Part shown: piece by piece, positions 7,732 to 18,741 of the stretch
Position numbering within the stretch: position 1 is the first letter of the stretch
How the letters are laid out: each line of letters opens with the position of its first letter
Source: Bacteroidota bacterium
GTDB taxonomy: Bacteria; Bacteroidota; Bacteroidia; Chitinophagales; Chitinophagaceae
Length of the DNA: 64,000 bases
Direction of reading: 5' to 3'
Assembly: GCA_016711825.1 (NCBI GenBank)
Contig: JADJSG010000010.1
Location: forward strand, 36,001-100,000
Translations under genes and position numbers: made by a program
Notes under the pieces: model-generated
Databases searched by the model: none
Told to the model about the DNA's origin: nothing
Seen by the model: only the letters and a program-made list of their open reading frames with translations

Positions 7732-10497
7732 TCAGGAAAAAGCACTTTCAATAATTAACTTCTGTTCTTCCGCATGTTTTTTAGCATAACCAGTAGCCGT
7801 TGATGCACTTGCTTGACGTGACAAATAACCTAAATTAAACACTTTAGCATCGATATTCATTTTCAAAAAGGAATAAGCCCCCATATTACTGGGCTCTTCT
7901 TGTACCCATATCCATTGTGCATTCTTATATTTACTATACAATGCCATCAATTGTTTGGCTGGTAAAGGATGTATTTGTTCTAAACGTACAATGGCTACAT
8001 CATTTCTGTTATGGGTCATTTTATACTCTAATAAATCATAATATACTTTACCTGAGCAAAGCAATACGCGTTTAATAGAATTGAAGTCAGTTACAGTAGA
8101 ATCATCAATCACCTCTTGAAAAGAAACCTTGGTAAATTCTTCAATTTTACTATATGCTTTTACCAATCTTAAATTCGCTTTTGGAGAAAAATTTATGAGG
8201 GGTTTTCTAAATGTTTGAGTCACCTGTCTTCTGAGTACATGAAAGAAATTTGCTGCTGTTGTACAATTGGTGATATACATATTTTGTTCAGCACATAATT
8301 GTAAAAAACGTTCCATTCGCGCACTTGAATGTTCAGGACCCTGACCTTCATATCCATGTGGAAGTAACATCACCATTCCATTCATTTTACCCCATTTGGT
8401 TTCAGCACTGGCAATAAACTGATCTATGATGGTTTGAGCCCCATTGCAAAAATCGCCAAATTGTGCTTCCCATATCACTAAGGTATTGGGATTGGCCATG
8501 GCATAACCGTATTCAAAACCCAATACAGCATATTCACTCAACAATGAATTGTAAATTCTGAAAATACCTTGTTGTTCATCAATTTTTGAAAGCCTATTGT
8601 GTCTGTTGTTGCTCACTTCATCATACAATACAGCATGCCGGTGCGAAAATGTACCTCTTTCAACATCCTGGCCACTCATACGTACATCATGACCTTCCAT
8701 TAACAAACTTCCATAGGCTAACAATTCACCGGTTGCCCAATCAACTGTTTGTTGTTCGTGAAAGAGTTTATTTTTCTCATCGAGTAGTTTTTGTACTTTT
8801 TTAAGGGGTACAAAATCTGCTGGTAATTGCATGATGGCATTAAACACTTTTTCAAGTACTTCTTTGGTGATTGTAGTATCAACAGATTGATGAAAATCAT
8901 CCATATTTGATTTGCGAAGAGCTGCCCATGCAAGTTCTGGCAATTGCTGCTTGTAAGGAAGTGGCTTTTGTTTTACTTCATCAAGCCTGTCTTGCAAATC
9001 TTTCCAAAAGATTTTTTCCATTTCTTTAGCCAAAGCCCCATCTACCTCTCCTGCATCAGATAATTTTTTTGAATATACCTCTCTTGGATTTTGATGTTTG
9101 TCTATTACATTGTACATGGCGGGTTGGGTAAACTTTGGATCATCACCTTCGTTGTGCCCATGTCTGCGATAACAAACCATATCTATAAATACATCTCTAT
9201 TAAACTTTTGTCTAAATCGTAAAGCAAGCTCAGAAACTTTTACTACAGCTTCAGGATCATCACCATTCACATGAAACACAGGCGCTTGTACCATACTGGC
9301 AATACTTGTACAATAATCTGCACTTCTTGCATCATCAAAATTAGTAGTAAATCCTATTTGATTATTTATCACAAAATGAATGGTACCACCAGTATAATAA
9401 CCATTTAAGTTACTCATCTGCAACACTTCATATACAATACCTTGACCTGCAATTGACGCATCACCATGAATTAATATAGGCAATATTTTATCAAAATCAC
9501 TCTTATACAATGTGTCTGCTTTAGCTCTTGTAAATCCTTCTACTAAAGGATTTACGGCTTCTAAATGAGATGGATTAGGCGTGAGTTGTAAATTAATTTT
9601 TTTATTATCTAAAGTCAGTACATCGCTTTTAAATCCTAAATGATATTTTACATCTCCACTACCCATGGTAGAGTCTGTAGGCACATTCCCTTCAAATTCG
9701 GTAAAAATTTGCTCATAGGTTTTTTGCAATATATTCGCTAAAATATTTAATCGACCCCGATGTGCCATACCCATCACCACTTCTTGAACATCATTGTTGG
9801 CGGCTTCAGTGATAATTGCATCTAAGGCTGCTATCGTACTTTCACCTCCTTCCAGTGAAAATCTTTTTTGACCGATAAATTTGGTATGCAAAAATTTCTC
9901 GAAAATGACCCCTTGATTCAGCTTTTCTAGAATTCTTTTTTTCTTAACCAAAGGTAAATCCTGCGTCATTATTTTTTCAAACTCTACTTCTACCCATTTA
10001 CAGATATCTTCACTATTAATATAGGTATATTCAACTCCTACAGTACTGGTATATATTTTTTGCAAATGGGCTAAAATGTCGCCTAATGTAGTAGCAGCTA
10101 ACCCACAAAAACGTCCGGCAGCAAAGACAGTATTTAAATCATTGTCTGATAAGCCAAAATGCACAAGTTCAAGATGGGCGTGTCTGTCAATTCTTTTGCG
10201 AATAGGGTTGGTCGTACTGATTAAATGACCACGCTTACGATAAGCCCTAATTAATTGATATACCCCAAACTCCTTTTGCATATCAGCCCCACTGGTTTGC
10301 ATATTTGATGTTCCATTTGTATCAATGCTATGCTGAGGTTTGCTGGGTGATGCAAAACCATTATTACAGGCAAAGTCAACCCCTTCAAAAAACTTTTTCA
10401 TTTCTGGATCCACAGTTGAAGGATCCTTGACAAAATCTTTATATACTTCTTCGATATAGGACGGATGAGAATTGGTAACAAACGAAAAATCTTTCAT
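7732..10497 (-). CDS. sucA: 2-oxoglutarate dehydrogenase E1 component
   Basis: This is the thiamine-diphosphate decarboxylase subunit of the 2-oxoglutarate dehydrogenase complex in the citric acid cycle, cytosolic. The 921-residue length is normal. The N-terminus (FVTNSHPSYIEEVYKDF) is the typical E1o lipoyl-enzyme-contact segment. HRGRLN is at 246-251. The ThDP/metal-binding region runs from GDASIAGQG (345-353) to NNQIGFTT (378-385). The transketolase pyrimidine-binding part (GTFSHRHAVL; LLPHGYEGQGPEHSSAR) follows, then the C-terminal domain (VWVQEEPxNMGA type). The usual partner sucB (E2) is not downstream; a type IX cargo gene is there instead, so sucA appears to be transcribed alone. A 172-nt gap separates it from sprA, the gene upstream in the same direction. 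Confidence 0.97.
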   Translation of the reverse strand: MKDFSFVTNSHPSYIEEVYKDFVKDPSTVDPEMKKFFEGVDFACNNGFASPSKPQHSIDTNGTSNMQTSGADMQKEFGVYQLIRAYRKRGHLISTTNPIRKRIDRHAHLELVHFGLSDNDLNTVFAAGRFCGLAATTLGDILAHLQKIYTSTVGVEYTYINSEDICKWVEVEFEKIMTQDLPLVKKKRILEKLNQGVIFEKFLHTKFIGQKRFSLEGGESTIAALDAIITEAANNDVQEVVMGMAHRGRLNILANILQKTYEQIFTEFEGNVPTDSTMGSGDVKYHLGFKSDVLTLDNKKINLQLTPNPSHLEAVNPLVEGFTRAKADTLYKSDFDKILPILIHGDASIAGQGIVYEVLQMSNLNGYYTGGTIHFVINNQIGFTTNFDDARSADYCTSIASMVQAPVFHVNGDDPEAVVKVSELALRFRQKFNRDVFIDMVCYRRHGHNEGDDPKFTQPAMYNVIDKHQNPREVYSKKLSDAGEVDGALAKEMEKIFWKDLQDRLDEVKQKPLPYKQQLPELAWAALRKSNMDDFHQSVDTTITKEVLEKVFNAIMQLPADFVPLKKVQKLLDEKNKLFHEQQTVDWATGELLAYGSLLMEGHDVRMSGQDVERGTFSHRHAVLYDEVSNNRHNRLSKIDEQQGIFRIYNSLLSEYAVLGFEYGYAMANPNTLVIWEAQFGDFCNGAQTIIDQFIASAETKWGKMNGMVMLLPHGYEGQGPEHSSARMERFLQLCAEQNMYITNCTTAANFFHVLRRQVTQTFRKPLINFSPKANLRLVKAYSKIEEFTKVSFQEVIDDSTVTDFNSIKRVLLCSGKVYYDLLEYKMTHNRNDVAIVRLEQIHPLPAKQLMALYSKYKNAQWIWVQEEPSNMGAYSFLKMNIDAKVFNLGYLSRQASASTATGYAKKHAEEQKLIIESAFS

Positions 10498-10669
10498 TAT
10501 GGGCTTTATAATAATTTATAATATGGTAAAATCTACATTTATGGCTATAATCTGTAAACTTTGCTAAATTATACTATAAACCATAAACCATTCCATTTTT
10601 TAATGTAAAAAAAATGAAAAAATATAAATAGGCAGGTTGTTCACCTCATTAGTCAAAATAATAAAAAAA

Positions 10670-13600
10670 TTATTGCCCGAGTAAAAACCGTATCATCAAG
10701 CCTCCACGTGTGGTAGTAATAGGGAATGCATTTGATACATAAGGGATGCTTTGACGTCTATCATAAAAGAATCGAAGGGTCACATTTTGGGTTAAAATAT
10801 AATCGATAGATGGTGAAATCGTAATGACTTTTTGACCTCTGGTAGCGCGAGACACACGTTGGTCAAGTCGATTTATAGTGGTATAATCATCACGTAAACC
10901 CAAATCAAGTTTTATATTCACATCACTTTTCAATTTGTTTAAACCAAAATAAGGGGTATTAATCGTCACATCTTTCATCCTAAATCCGCCTCCAAGGGAG
11001 ATTTCCTTACTTTTGGTTTCGCTTAACTGAAAATCAATTAAACTCATACTCAAGGTTCTTGCTTTTTTATATTCAATATGGATATTGAGCGAATTTTTAA
11101 AGGTTGCATCTATTCCTAAAAAAGGACCAAAGTTTTCGTTAATGGTCATATTAGGCACCATAAAATAAGGAATATAATTATGTGAAACAGAATCGATAAA
11201 GGAAGGGAATCCTAATGCATAAACATCGCGATATTGTAAAGCTGATGTAAAGCTATTCATACTTAAAGTACCAGTATAAGAATGATTTAAAGTGAAATTT
11301 TGAAATATATTTTTAAACAATTTGGTACGTGCTAAACCGCCATAATTTAAACGCCAGTTAGGTAATGGAAATATATTTTTAAAAGGGTTCGACCTAATAT
11401 TATTGGTTTCATTATTCATCAACGGAAATGTTTCCGGATTTTTTCCTGTATAAGCCGAAAGGAATGCCGGTATAAGTACTTCTTGTGAATATCGTGTATA
11501 CCCTTTTTTATATTCTTCATCTTCTGGGGCATTGGCATTGCCTGTATATGGGTTTATTAAACCTAATCGGGACGAAATCACTTTTCGATTATTTTCAAAA
11601 TCAGAAAAGGCCCTTGTCAATTTATCACTGCTATTTCCTTTTTGAAACATGGTTTTAATAGCGATATACGAAATGGTAAAGCCTCCTGTTTCATATGGAT
11701 TTAGATGGGCATATTCACTACCGCCCCCAAGGGTATCTTTAAACAATTCTGAATATGCTTTATTAAATGTTTTGTTCCAGTTTAAATCAATTTTAAAATC
11801 TTTAAAAGGTTCCAAATTTACTGTGGCATTGAAAGTTTGAGCATATTGTTGTTGAAAAGGAGCGTTAAATAAGGAGTCTCTTGTAAGTACATTATCATTT
11901 GCTTTTCCTTCCAGCCAGTATCGATCGGGTTGGTAGCCAAAAGCAAAAGGCAATCCTGAGTTGGTATTATTTCTAAAGTTTACACCTAAATATTGTGTAC
12001 TATCCATATAACCAGGCAATATAGTACCCATGTTTTCATTATAATTAAAACTAGCTCTTTTGACCATCATCAATAATCGGCCCACTACCCTTACACCATC
12101 TGAAGGATTGGTGCCTCTTAGTTTCTTTTTCAATGCAAGGGCTTCTTTTTTCTTTTTCTCAATTTCTTTGGCTTTCACCCTGGCTAAGCTGTCTCTTCTT
12201 GTTTTATCATTGCCACCCACATTCGAAATCATCGCATTAGGATTTCCGTTCACTACTTCGTCTTTCTTTTTGTCTACTTTCTCTTCTTCTTTTTTAGTCT
12301 TTTTATCTTTTGACTTGTCAGTTGCTACATCTGTAGCGCCACTTACATCTGTATTGCCTTTATCACCTTTATCAGTGCCACTGGCTTTACCACTTGCCCC
12401 ACTCCCTTTTTTATCGACGACTGCATTTTTAGTGGGCCCATTATTTTTATCATTTTTATTGACCACCTTAGGTGAATTGATGGTTTTCAGTAGTTTAACT
12501 TTATTATATAATTGCGCAAAATTCAATTCCCCGTTGATTTGTCGGTTTTGTGTATTTCCCTCTACATTACCAAGACTTTTTGCTAATAAAGACGCTGCAG
12601 TCCAATTGAAAGTAGAAGCATAACTTGCTCTCAATGTGGTCCAATCGAGTAATGGAAATTTAGTTAAGGGTACATTGTAATTTGCATTTAATGACTGATT
12701 ATAACCCGTGTTTCTACCCAGTCTGCTTACATTTTGCCAAAAAGTATCTTTTTTAGCTTTTGTATCTAATTTGCCATAAGGCTCATCAATTCTTGAATTG
12801 TTGTTTGCAGTATAATCAATGGAAAGCGATTTTGTAAAATCCCATCTAATATTATAAGTTCGGTTCCAGGTGAAAAATTTATAATAATTCGGTTCTATCG
12901 GATAAGCTCCTTCATCAATATTACGCACTTTTGTTTCACCCATTGTTTTATTGAGTGTGTTACGCATATTAAAATTAGCAGGAAGCAAATTGAAATTAAA
13001 ATCTCTGATGAGTTGAAAATATTTCCTTTTTTGCGGGATTAATTTTTTAAATGGCTCTATCGATTTTGATTTGATTAGATATGCATAACCTAATGAAGCA
13101 TGATGCTCGTCTAATCGATCTTTTTCTATCAAAGGGTTATGTTTGTTCGTCTGAGTAAAAGAATAACTCAAATCAAAATTTTGTAAATCCCATGGCTCTT
13201 TTCGTTTATTTTTGGTGGGTGCAATTCTTACATTTTGAAAATTGATACTTTTGATAGAGGTAAAATCTTGGGCAATTTTTTTAATGGAATCTTGTTGTTT
13301 TCCAGAGTATCCTTTCACTTTGTCTTTAAACTTAATATCTAAATCGTATGGATCATAAATAGGATTACTGATTGACTGGGTGTATCCGGCAAATACGGGC
13401 AATTGTACACCCCATTTTTTAGGTGCTAATTTTCCTGCATTAATATTTGCGGAAACATCAAATTGGGTAAAATGATCTCTTGAACGTTGGTTGACTTTCT
13501 GGTCTATATTTCCATAACCAGCAGTATGCATATTCCCACTCATTTTAATGGTACCCAAATCTGCCAATTGCATTTCTACCCTACCAACTGCAGCAGAACC

Positions 13601-16600
13601 ACCTGACTCATCCAAATTTGAAAGTCTTAATTCATTGAACCAAACTTCAGCACATTTTTTTGCACCATCATCTTGAGGGTCATTGGGAGTCTTTTGTGGG
13701 TTTAAAACCCCCACCATCGCCATTTTTACATCTCCTAAATTTGGATTACCTACTATTTTTATATAATTGCCTTTGCTATCTTGGGTTATATAAGGAATGG
13801 CGTAATTAGCCCCACTCTTATTTCTTTTCAATTTTGCAGCTACTAACTCATCAAAGCTAATATCCATTTCATTGGCTTCAGGCCAAATCAAATTTGGGTC
13901 TCTTGTTCCCCAAGGGGTAAAAGTTAGGGGTACTTGATATTCATAATAATTACCCACAAAATCGCTTCCCAATCTGATAAACCCTCTTAAATCACCTTTA
14001 TTAATAGGGGTTGCTTCCGTATTTTCGGCATGTACAAACATTTTCATCGCCTTAAATTGACGCATATCCATCCCCAATGATTTAAAGGCACCTCTTGAAT
14101 CCCCATCCTCTAAACCACAAACCTGTATGGAAAGTGATTGCTCATTTTGCTGAATGGTTTGTCCGTTTGACACCTGTTGTTGTTGACGTTGTATGCCTGG
14201 AGGTGTAACATATGGAATAGGTGAACGACTGCTATTTTCTTCAATACTTACTGAATACAAATTAAATAAGGTAGCGTTATTATCGTCATTTGGTACAAGT
14301 TCTCCCGGGTTTTTCAACGAGAAATTATATTTTCTCCATTGGTTTCTTCCTAATTCAAGACGTGCAAAACGCATGATAATACTGTCTTGAAACCCGGTTA
14401 AATACATACGCATAAATCGGATTGATTTAAAATCAGAAATGCTCCCTATTCTATCTGTATATTCTCTGATAGGAATTTTAAACTGATACCAGGTTTCATT
14501 TTCTGTATTTCCATTGGGAAGTTTCACTGGGGTGATTTGCTTGTTGACAATATAATTAGTACCAACAGCCATATTGGGTTTCATATCAATTCGATATTGA
14601 AAATATTGTTCATTTTCATTTAAAGTATTATCACGATTGATATCTTCTGACTCAGGTACATTGGTAAAAGCATTTGAAAATTGGGTTGCATTGTCAGTTA
14701 CTGGTGAGTTGCCTTGTGCATTATTAAACTTGCGATATCTTTTAAAAATAGGTGTAGCGCTGTTATCATAATCATCACCTCTAAAATGATGAAAGTCGTC
14801 ATTGGCCGGGTCGTTTGTAGCATTGATATAAGCCAAAGAAGCATTGCCAAAATTGGCATTCAATTCATCGATAAAATTTTGAAATTGGGTGGTTTCTTCT
14901 GTATTGTTCATGCCATCATAACCAACATCTTGCGCTGCCCTCGCTTGTGGGTCATTATCAAATGCTGGCGTGATTTGTTGTTGAAACTTCGGAATTTTAG
15001 ACCAGGCCGAATTCTCCACTTTTGAATTATCAATAGGATAAGGCAAACCATTTTCAAAAAACTTTCTTGAATCCTTTAATATATCTTCAGAGATATTTCC
15101 TAAATTGATATAAAAACTTCCCCCTGGGTCATTTTGATTTTTGATAAACGGATCTAAAATCCAAAACTCTATAAATTCAACATTGGCTGTTTCAAAATCA
15201 CTATAATCGATGGCACGCATGATACCACCCCACCGTTTGGTTGGATTTAATAATTCACCATCGGAGGTAATATTGCTTGCATCAAAATTATAAGGTCCTC
15301 TTTCTTTGGGGTAAAATGCCAAATCGAGCGTAGGTAAATTTCCTTGTAATGAAGTATACGATTTTAAAGGAAATACATCTTGTTGTTGAATTAAACGTAA
15401 ATAGTGATTAGAAAGTTGTGCTGTATCTTTTTTAAGATGGTCAGGCATACAGTTTTGCTTAGGGTCTACCAAACAAGGATCTAAATTATACCATGCTAAT
15501 TTGGCCCTGTTTTTTCCATAAGTTAAATTATTAACCAATGTTGCTTCAGGAAATAAGATATTGCCATACTTGTCTGTTGCATCTTGAGGTGTACTTGCAA
15601 TAGCCCATGTAGTGACTGGAAATTTCAAATCGTACCCACTTCTTGTTCCTTCAAAATCGTCTATATAAATATTACCAGCACCCGTTTCATCATCAATCAA
15701 TTTACTATGCCCTGGTATTATTTGTGCAACCTCGCCCGAAGCTACTATCATAGAGGGTGATGTAGTTGATAGTAATGGAAGCCTGTCTAAAAACCTTGTA
15801 ATACCTGGCATATCACTTTGATAATTCGCATCTAAACCCAATACAGTATTTTTGATAGGATCTTCTCCAAAAGTAACTTTGTTAAAATAAGGCCTTTCAG
15901 TTAATCTAAGCATTGTACCCCCAATGGTAAATTTATCATTGATAAAATAATCAAAACGAGTCCCTAAAAAGTTTTGCACTTGTGCGCCAAACACTGCATT
16001 ATTCTCATACGATACATTGATAGGTATTCCTGAATTTAAAATTCCAGAATTAATTACTTTAAGCTTTCCAATGCCATAATCTATGGTGTAATCAACATTC
16101 TCTGTCAGTTTTTGTCCTCCTGCAAACACAGTCACAGAACCTTGAGGAATATTAAATCCTCCTAAATAAATTTCAGAACCATTGGCCGATTTATAGGAAC
16201 CTTTTAGTAAAAAGCGATTATACTGCGGAAATTGAATAGCAATGTTTTTAGTAGAATCATACAAAAGGGTATATAGATACTTTTTTTCTAACTGGGCGTT
16301 TCCGCCAAAAACAGTTCTTAAATCTTCACCAAAAGGCTCCAATACAGGAAATATGATTTTGCCTTGTTGAGAATTAATGGTTACTCCTTCTATATAGTCA
16401 AATCGACCGTCTGGCTGAGGGTCATTTTGATTATTCAATCGATCAAGATTTAATAAGGTAATTAATGGGATACCCGCTTTTGGACCTTCTGGCAAATATC
16501 TTTTTTCGCCACCGCCTGGATCTAGGTACATCACATTTAAAATAAAATCTTCTTTGCTTACACCAGATGCACCCAATGCATAAACATTTTTCATCATCAA

Positions 16601-18133
16601 ATCCCATAAAGGGACCGTAGGATCAGGCGATGTTGATTTCAACATTTTTAAAAACAACACTTTCGGATTGGTGCTATCAGGAGGCAAACTTTGCGCAAAT
16701 TCACCCACTTGATACACTTTACCATTGTTGGTATATTCAAAAGCAACCCCAATCACATCATCAGGTTGTAATTGGGTATTGACAGAGATAAAACCCAATT
16801 GCGGGTTGAAAGTGAATTCAGAGGGATTGAGTTTTCGTGCAAAGGTTTTTTCAAAATCTACACGTCCTTTAAGCCCCAATGCCTGCAATGAACTCACTAC
16901 ATTGCCAATGTCTCTACTTCCTGGTGATTGTATGACCTGTGAATATAAGGTGTTTGAATTATTGTCTGCTTGCCCACTTGATGGTTTAAAAAAGGAAGTT
17001 CGGTAAGGTTGCGGCTCACCTAAATCTTGAAATGCCACTACGTCACGGGCATTTTCAGTGGCGCCTGTTTTGTTGGTAATCCAAACTTCTATACGATTGA
17101 TATTATTGAGTGATTGAATGACAGGAAAATTCTTAAGGGCTGTATTATAATTATTTCTAAAGGTTTGGGCTAAAAGAAAATGCCTAAAATCTTCATAACT
17201 ATCTGTTGAAATAGAAAAGTTTTGGGTTTGAGATCCACCTTTGATCGCAAAACTTTCTTTTTTAGACTTCTGTTGCGAAACCACTGCATTTACCATCAAA
17301 CGGCCAAATTGCAATTGTGTTTTTAAGCCAAATAATGACTGAACACCTTGTATTAAGGTCGTTCGCAAGGGAAAACTGATATAACCTGCCTCAATCTTTT
17401 TAATGATATCATCTTCCTGACCTGTATAATTAAGTTTCAGCTGATTTTCAAAATCAAATGTCGCTTTGGTATTGTAATTAAAATTAAAACGCATCTTTTC
17501 GCCTACTTTCGCTAAAAGATTGATATTCATATTCATATCAAAATCAAAAATGCCATATTTTTGAGCACTTTGCACCAATGTAGGATTTTTTACATTTTGC
17601 CAGTTACCGCCAAAAAATAAATCCACATTACCCTGGGGTTTTACTTCAATAGTATTTCCTCCAAAAATTCTATCAAAGATGGCATTTCCTAAATTGACCT
17701 TAGGTATCACCCCACCCTTTTTTGAAATTTGCATCAAGGTATTTTGCCTTTTTTTGAAATAGGCTTCTTCATCTTTTCCTGCCTGATACTTTAAAAACTC
17801 TTCATAAGTCATATAGGAAGGTGCCCTATAATATTCTTTCCCTATTTTTTCAGAAATAGAATATTCCTTTAATGAAGGGTCATATTCTACTTGGGTATTT
17901 ATATTTTTAGGATCTTTTAAATCGAATTGGGTTGGGAGGTCTTCATTAAATTTATCGGCAATTCTATCCTCTATAGGATATTTCAAACTGTCTTTCTTTT
18001 TTTGGGTAGTATCATCAGCAGGCACTTCAAATACAAAAAATGCAAAGGGCTTTGCAGTACTAATGAGCAGCGTTAAGATTGTCAATGAAAAAATGACAAA
18101 AAATTGAAATGTATATTTAAATAATTGATTCAA
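10670..18133 (-). CDS. sprA: SprA, type IX secretion outer-membrane translocon
   Basis: This is a 2,487-residue giant outer-membrane beta-barrel through which type IX cargo proteins cross the outer membrane, also needed for gliding in related bacteria. Visible features are an N-terminal hydrophobic segment (about 8-33), the SprA start region (YRAPSYMTYEEFLKYQAG; VNLGNAIFDRIFGGNTIEVKP), long stretches of alternating beta-strand pattern, and a C-terminus ending in a strand with terminal aromatic/Leu (GLMIRFLLGQ). Residues about 1885-2010 are an unusual Lys/Glu/Gly/Asp-rich low-complexity insert (KKTKKEEEKVDKKKDE) between barrel strands. ruvA lies 7 nt upstream on the same strand, a gene order known from flavobacteria, so both probably share the ruvA promoter. 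Confidence 0.95.
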   Translation of the reverse strand: MNQLFKYTFQFFVIFSLTILTLLISTAKPFAFFVFEVPADDTTQKKKDSLKYPIEDRIADKFNEDLPTQFDLKDPKNINTQVEYDPSLKEYSISEKIGKEYYRAPSYMTYEEFLKYQAGKDEEAYFKKRQNTLMQISKKGGVIPKVNLGNAIFDRIFGGNTIEVKPQGNVDLFFGGNWQNVKNPTLVQSAQKYGIFDFDMNMNINLLAKVGEKMRFNFNYNTKATFDFENQLKLNYTGQEDDIIKKIEAGYISFPLRTTLIQGVQSLFGLKTQLQFGRLMVNAVVSQQKSKKESFAIKGGSQTQNFSISTDSYEDFRHFLLAQTFRNNYNTALKNFPVIQSLNNINRIEVWITNKTGATENARDVVAFQDLGEPQPYRTSFFKPSSGQADNNSNTLYSQVIQSPGSRDIGNVVSSLQALGLKGRVDFEKTFARKLNPSEFTFNPQLGFISVNTQLQPDDVIGVAFEYTNNGKVYQVGEFAQSLPPDSTNPKVLFLKMLKSTSPDPTVPLWDLMMKNVYALGASGVSKEDFILNVMYLDPGGGEKRYLPEGPKAGIPLITLLNLDRLNNQNDPQPDGRFDYIEGVTINSQQGKIIFPVLEPFGEDLRTVFGGNAQLEKKYLYTLLYDSTKNIAIQFPQYNRFLLKGSYKSANGSEIYLGGFNIPQGSVTVFAGGQKLTENVDYTIDYGIGKLKVINSGILNSGIPINVSYENNAVFGAQVQNFLGTRFDYFINDKFTIGGTMLRLTERPYFNKVTFGEDPIKNTVLGLDANYQSDMPGITRFLDRLPLLSTTSPSMIVASGEVAQIIPGHSKLIDDETGAGNIYIDDFEGTRSGYDLKFPVTTWAIASTPQDATDKYGNILFPEATLVNNLTYGKNRAKLAWYNLDPCLVDPKQNCMPDHLKKDTAQLSNHYLRLIQQQDVFPLKSYTSLQGNLPTLDLAFYPKERGPYNFDASNITSDGELLNPTKRWGGIMRAIDYSDFETANVEFIEFWILDPFIKNQNDPGGSFYINLGNISEDILKDSRKFFENGLPYPIDNSKVENSAWSKIPKFQQQITPAFDNDPQARAAQDVGYDGMNNTEETTQFQNFIDELNANFGNASLAYINATNDPANDDFHHFRGDDYDNSATPIFKRYRKFNNAQGNSPVTDNATQFSNAFTNVPESEDINRDNTLNENEQYFQYRIDMKPNMAVGTNYIVNKQITPVKLPNGNTENETWYQFKIPIREYTDRIGSISDFKSIRFMRMYLTGFQDSIIMRFARLELGRNQWRKYNFSLKNPGELVPNDDNNATLFNLYSVSIEENSSRSPIPYVTPPGIQRQQQQVSNGQTIQQNEQSLSIQVCGLEDGDSRGAFKSLGMDMRQFKAMKMFVHAENTEATPINKGDLRGFIRLGSDFVGNYYEYQVPLTFTPWGTRDPNLIWPEANEMDISFDELVAAKLKRNKSGANYAIPYITQDSKGNYIKIVGNPNLGDVKMAMVGVLNPQKTPNDPQDDGAKKCAEVWFNELRLSNLDESGGSAAVGRVEMQLADLGTIKMSGNMHTAGYGNIDQKVNQRSRDHFTQFDVSANINAGKLAPKKWGVQLPVFAGYTQSISNPIYDPYDLDIKFKDKVKGYSGKQQDSIKKIAQDFTSIKSINFQNVRIAPTKNKRKEPWDLQNFDLSYSFTQTNKHNPLIEKDRLDEHHASLGYAYLIKSKSIEPFKKLIPQKRKYFQLIRDFNFNLLPANFNMRNTLNKTMGETKVRNIDEGAYPIEPNYYKFFTWNRTYNIRWDFTKSLSIDYTANNNSRIDEPYGKLDTKAKKDTFWQNVSRLGRNTGYNQSLNANYNVPLTKFPLLDWTTLRASYASTFNWTAASLLAKSLGNVEGNTQNRQINGELNFAQLYNKVKLLKTINSPKVVNKNDKNNGPTKNAVVDKKGSGASGKASGTDKGDKGNTDVSGATDVATDKSKDKKTKKEEEKVDKKKDEVVNGNPNAMISNVGGNDKTRRDSLARVKAKEIEKKKKEALALKKKLRGTNPSDGVRVVGRLLMMVKRASFNYNENMGTILPGYMDSTQYLGVNFRNNTNSGLPFAFGYQPDRYWLEGKANDNVLTRDSLFNAPFQQQYAQTFNATVNLEPFKDFKIDLNWNKTFNKAYSELFKDTLGGGSEYAHLNPYETGGFTISYIAIKTMFQKGNSSDKLTRAFSDFENNRKVISSRLGLINPYTGNANAPEDEEYKKGYTRYSQEVLIPAFLSAYTGKNPETFPLMNNETNNIRSNPFKNIFPLPNWRLNYGGLARTKLFKNIFQNFTLNHSYTGTLSMNSFTSALQYRDVYALGFPSFIDSVSHNYIPYFMVPNMTINENFGPFLGIDATFKNSLNIHIEYKKARTLSMSLIDFQLSETKSKEISLGGGFRMKDVTINTPYFGLNKLKSDVNIKLDLGLRDDYTTINRLDQRVSRATRGQKVITISPSIDYILTQNVTLRFFYDRRQSIPYVSNAFPITTTRGGLMIRFLLGQ

Positions 18134-18140
18134 TTGGTGG

Positions 18141-18722
18141 CTAAATGTTTTTCAAAGATAATTTTATCAATGGTTCGAGTTCAATATTGTTTTCTGTTTT
18201 GAGTACTTTTTGTATTGCATTAAACGCCATATTACGAGCAATGCCTAAACTTACCAAAGCATTTAACGCATCATTTTCAATTTTATTGCTTGCAGTAGAT
18301 TGAATATTTTCGTTAGGTTTTAATTTCATCAGCTTATCTTTTAGTTCTAATATCAACCTTTTAGCCGATTTGGGTCCAATGCCTTTAATTTTTCCTAAAA
18401 TCATTTCATTTTCAGTAATAATGGCATGATGAATTTCTTCAGGCTTCATACTTGAAAGCATCATTCGAGCGGTAGATGCACCTACCCCACTGACTGAAAT
18501 TAACTGAATAAATAAATTACGCTCTTCCTCATTAAAAAAACCATAAAGCGTATGTGCATCTTCTTTTACTTGCAAATAAGTAAGTAATCTACCTTGTGTT
18601 AAATCCTGAATATAGGAATAGGTATGTACACTTATAAAAACTTCATAGCCAACTCCATTGACATCTATCCATACATAGGCTGGAGTTTTCACAATATATT
18701 TACCACTTAGAAATGCGTACAT
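18141..18722 (-). CDS. ruvA: Holliday junction branch migration protein RuvA
   Basis: This is the DNA-binding subunit of the RuvAB(C) complex, which moves Holliday junctions in recombination repair. The 193-residue length is normal. The N-terminal OB-fold (MYAFLSGKYIVKTPAYVWID, GVGYEVFIS) is followed by HhH motifs (LISVSGVGASTARMMLS; IKGIGPKSAKRLILEL) and a C-terminal RuvB-binding three-helix domain (NDALNALVSLGIARNMAFNA). It is followed after 7 nt by sprA. The functions are unrelated, so the pairing reflects conserved gene order. Confidence 0.96.
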   Translation of the reverse strand: MYAFLSGKYIVKTPAYVWIDVNGVGYEVFISVHTYSYIQDLTQGRLLTYLQVKEDAHTLYGFFNEEERNLFIQLISVSGVGASTARMMLSSMKPEEIHHAIITENEMILGKIKGIGPKSAKRLILELKDKLMKLKPNENIQSTASNKIENDALNALVSLGIARNMAFNAIQKVLKTENNIELEPLIKLSLKNI

Positions 18723-18733
18723 AATAGGGATTA

Positions 18734-18741
18734 CAAATATA
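18734..18741 (-). promoter_or_regulatory. Probable promoter -7 element (TATATTTG) for ruvA-sprA
   Basis: TATATTTG on the minus strand fits TAnnTTTG and lies 11 nt before the ruvA ATG. At 19-nt spacing the upstream element reads TTTT rather than TTTG. It would give a very short leader. Confidence 0.5.

Noticed and set aside
15660..15670. CGTCTATA-like sequence inside sprA resembling the CGTCTAAA motif
   Set aside because: It lacks the AAATAAT lead and the CGAAGGAA part and lies within coding sequence, so it is probably chance.
11649..17006. Several plus-strand open frames of 63-187 codons opposite sprA (for example 12060-12623)
   Set aside because: They lie antisense within the long sprA gene, have no family likeness, and the longest mirrors the Lys/Glu-rich insert, which yields Ser/Leu/Phe-rich nonsense.
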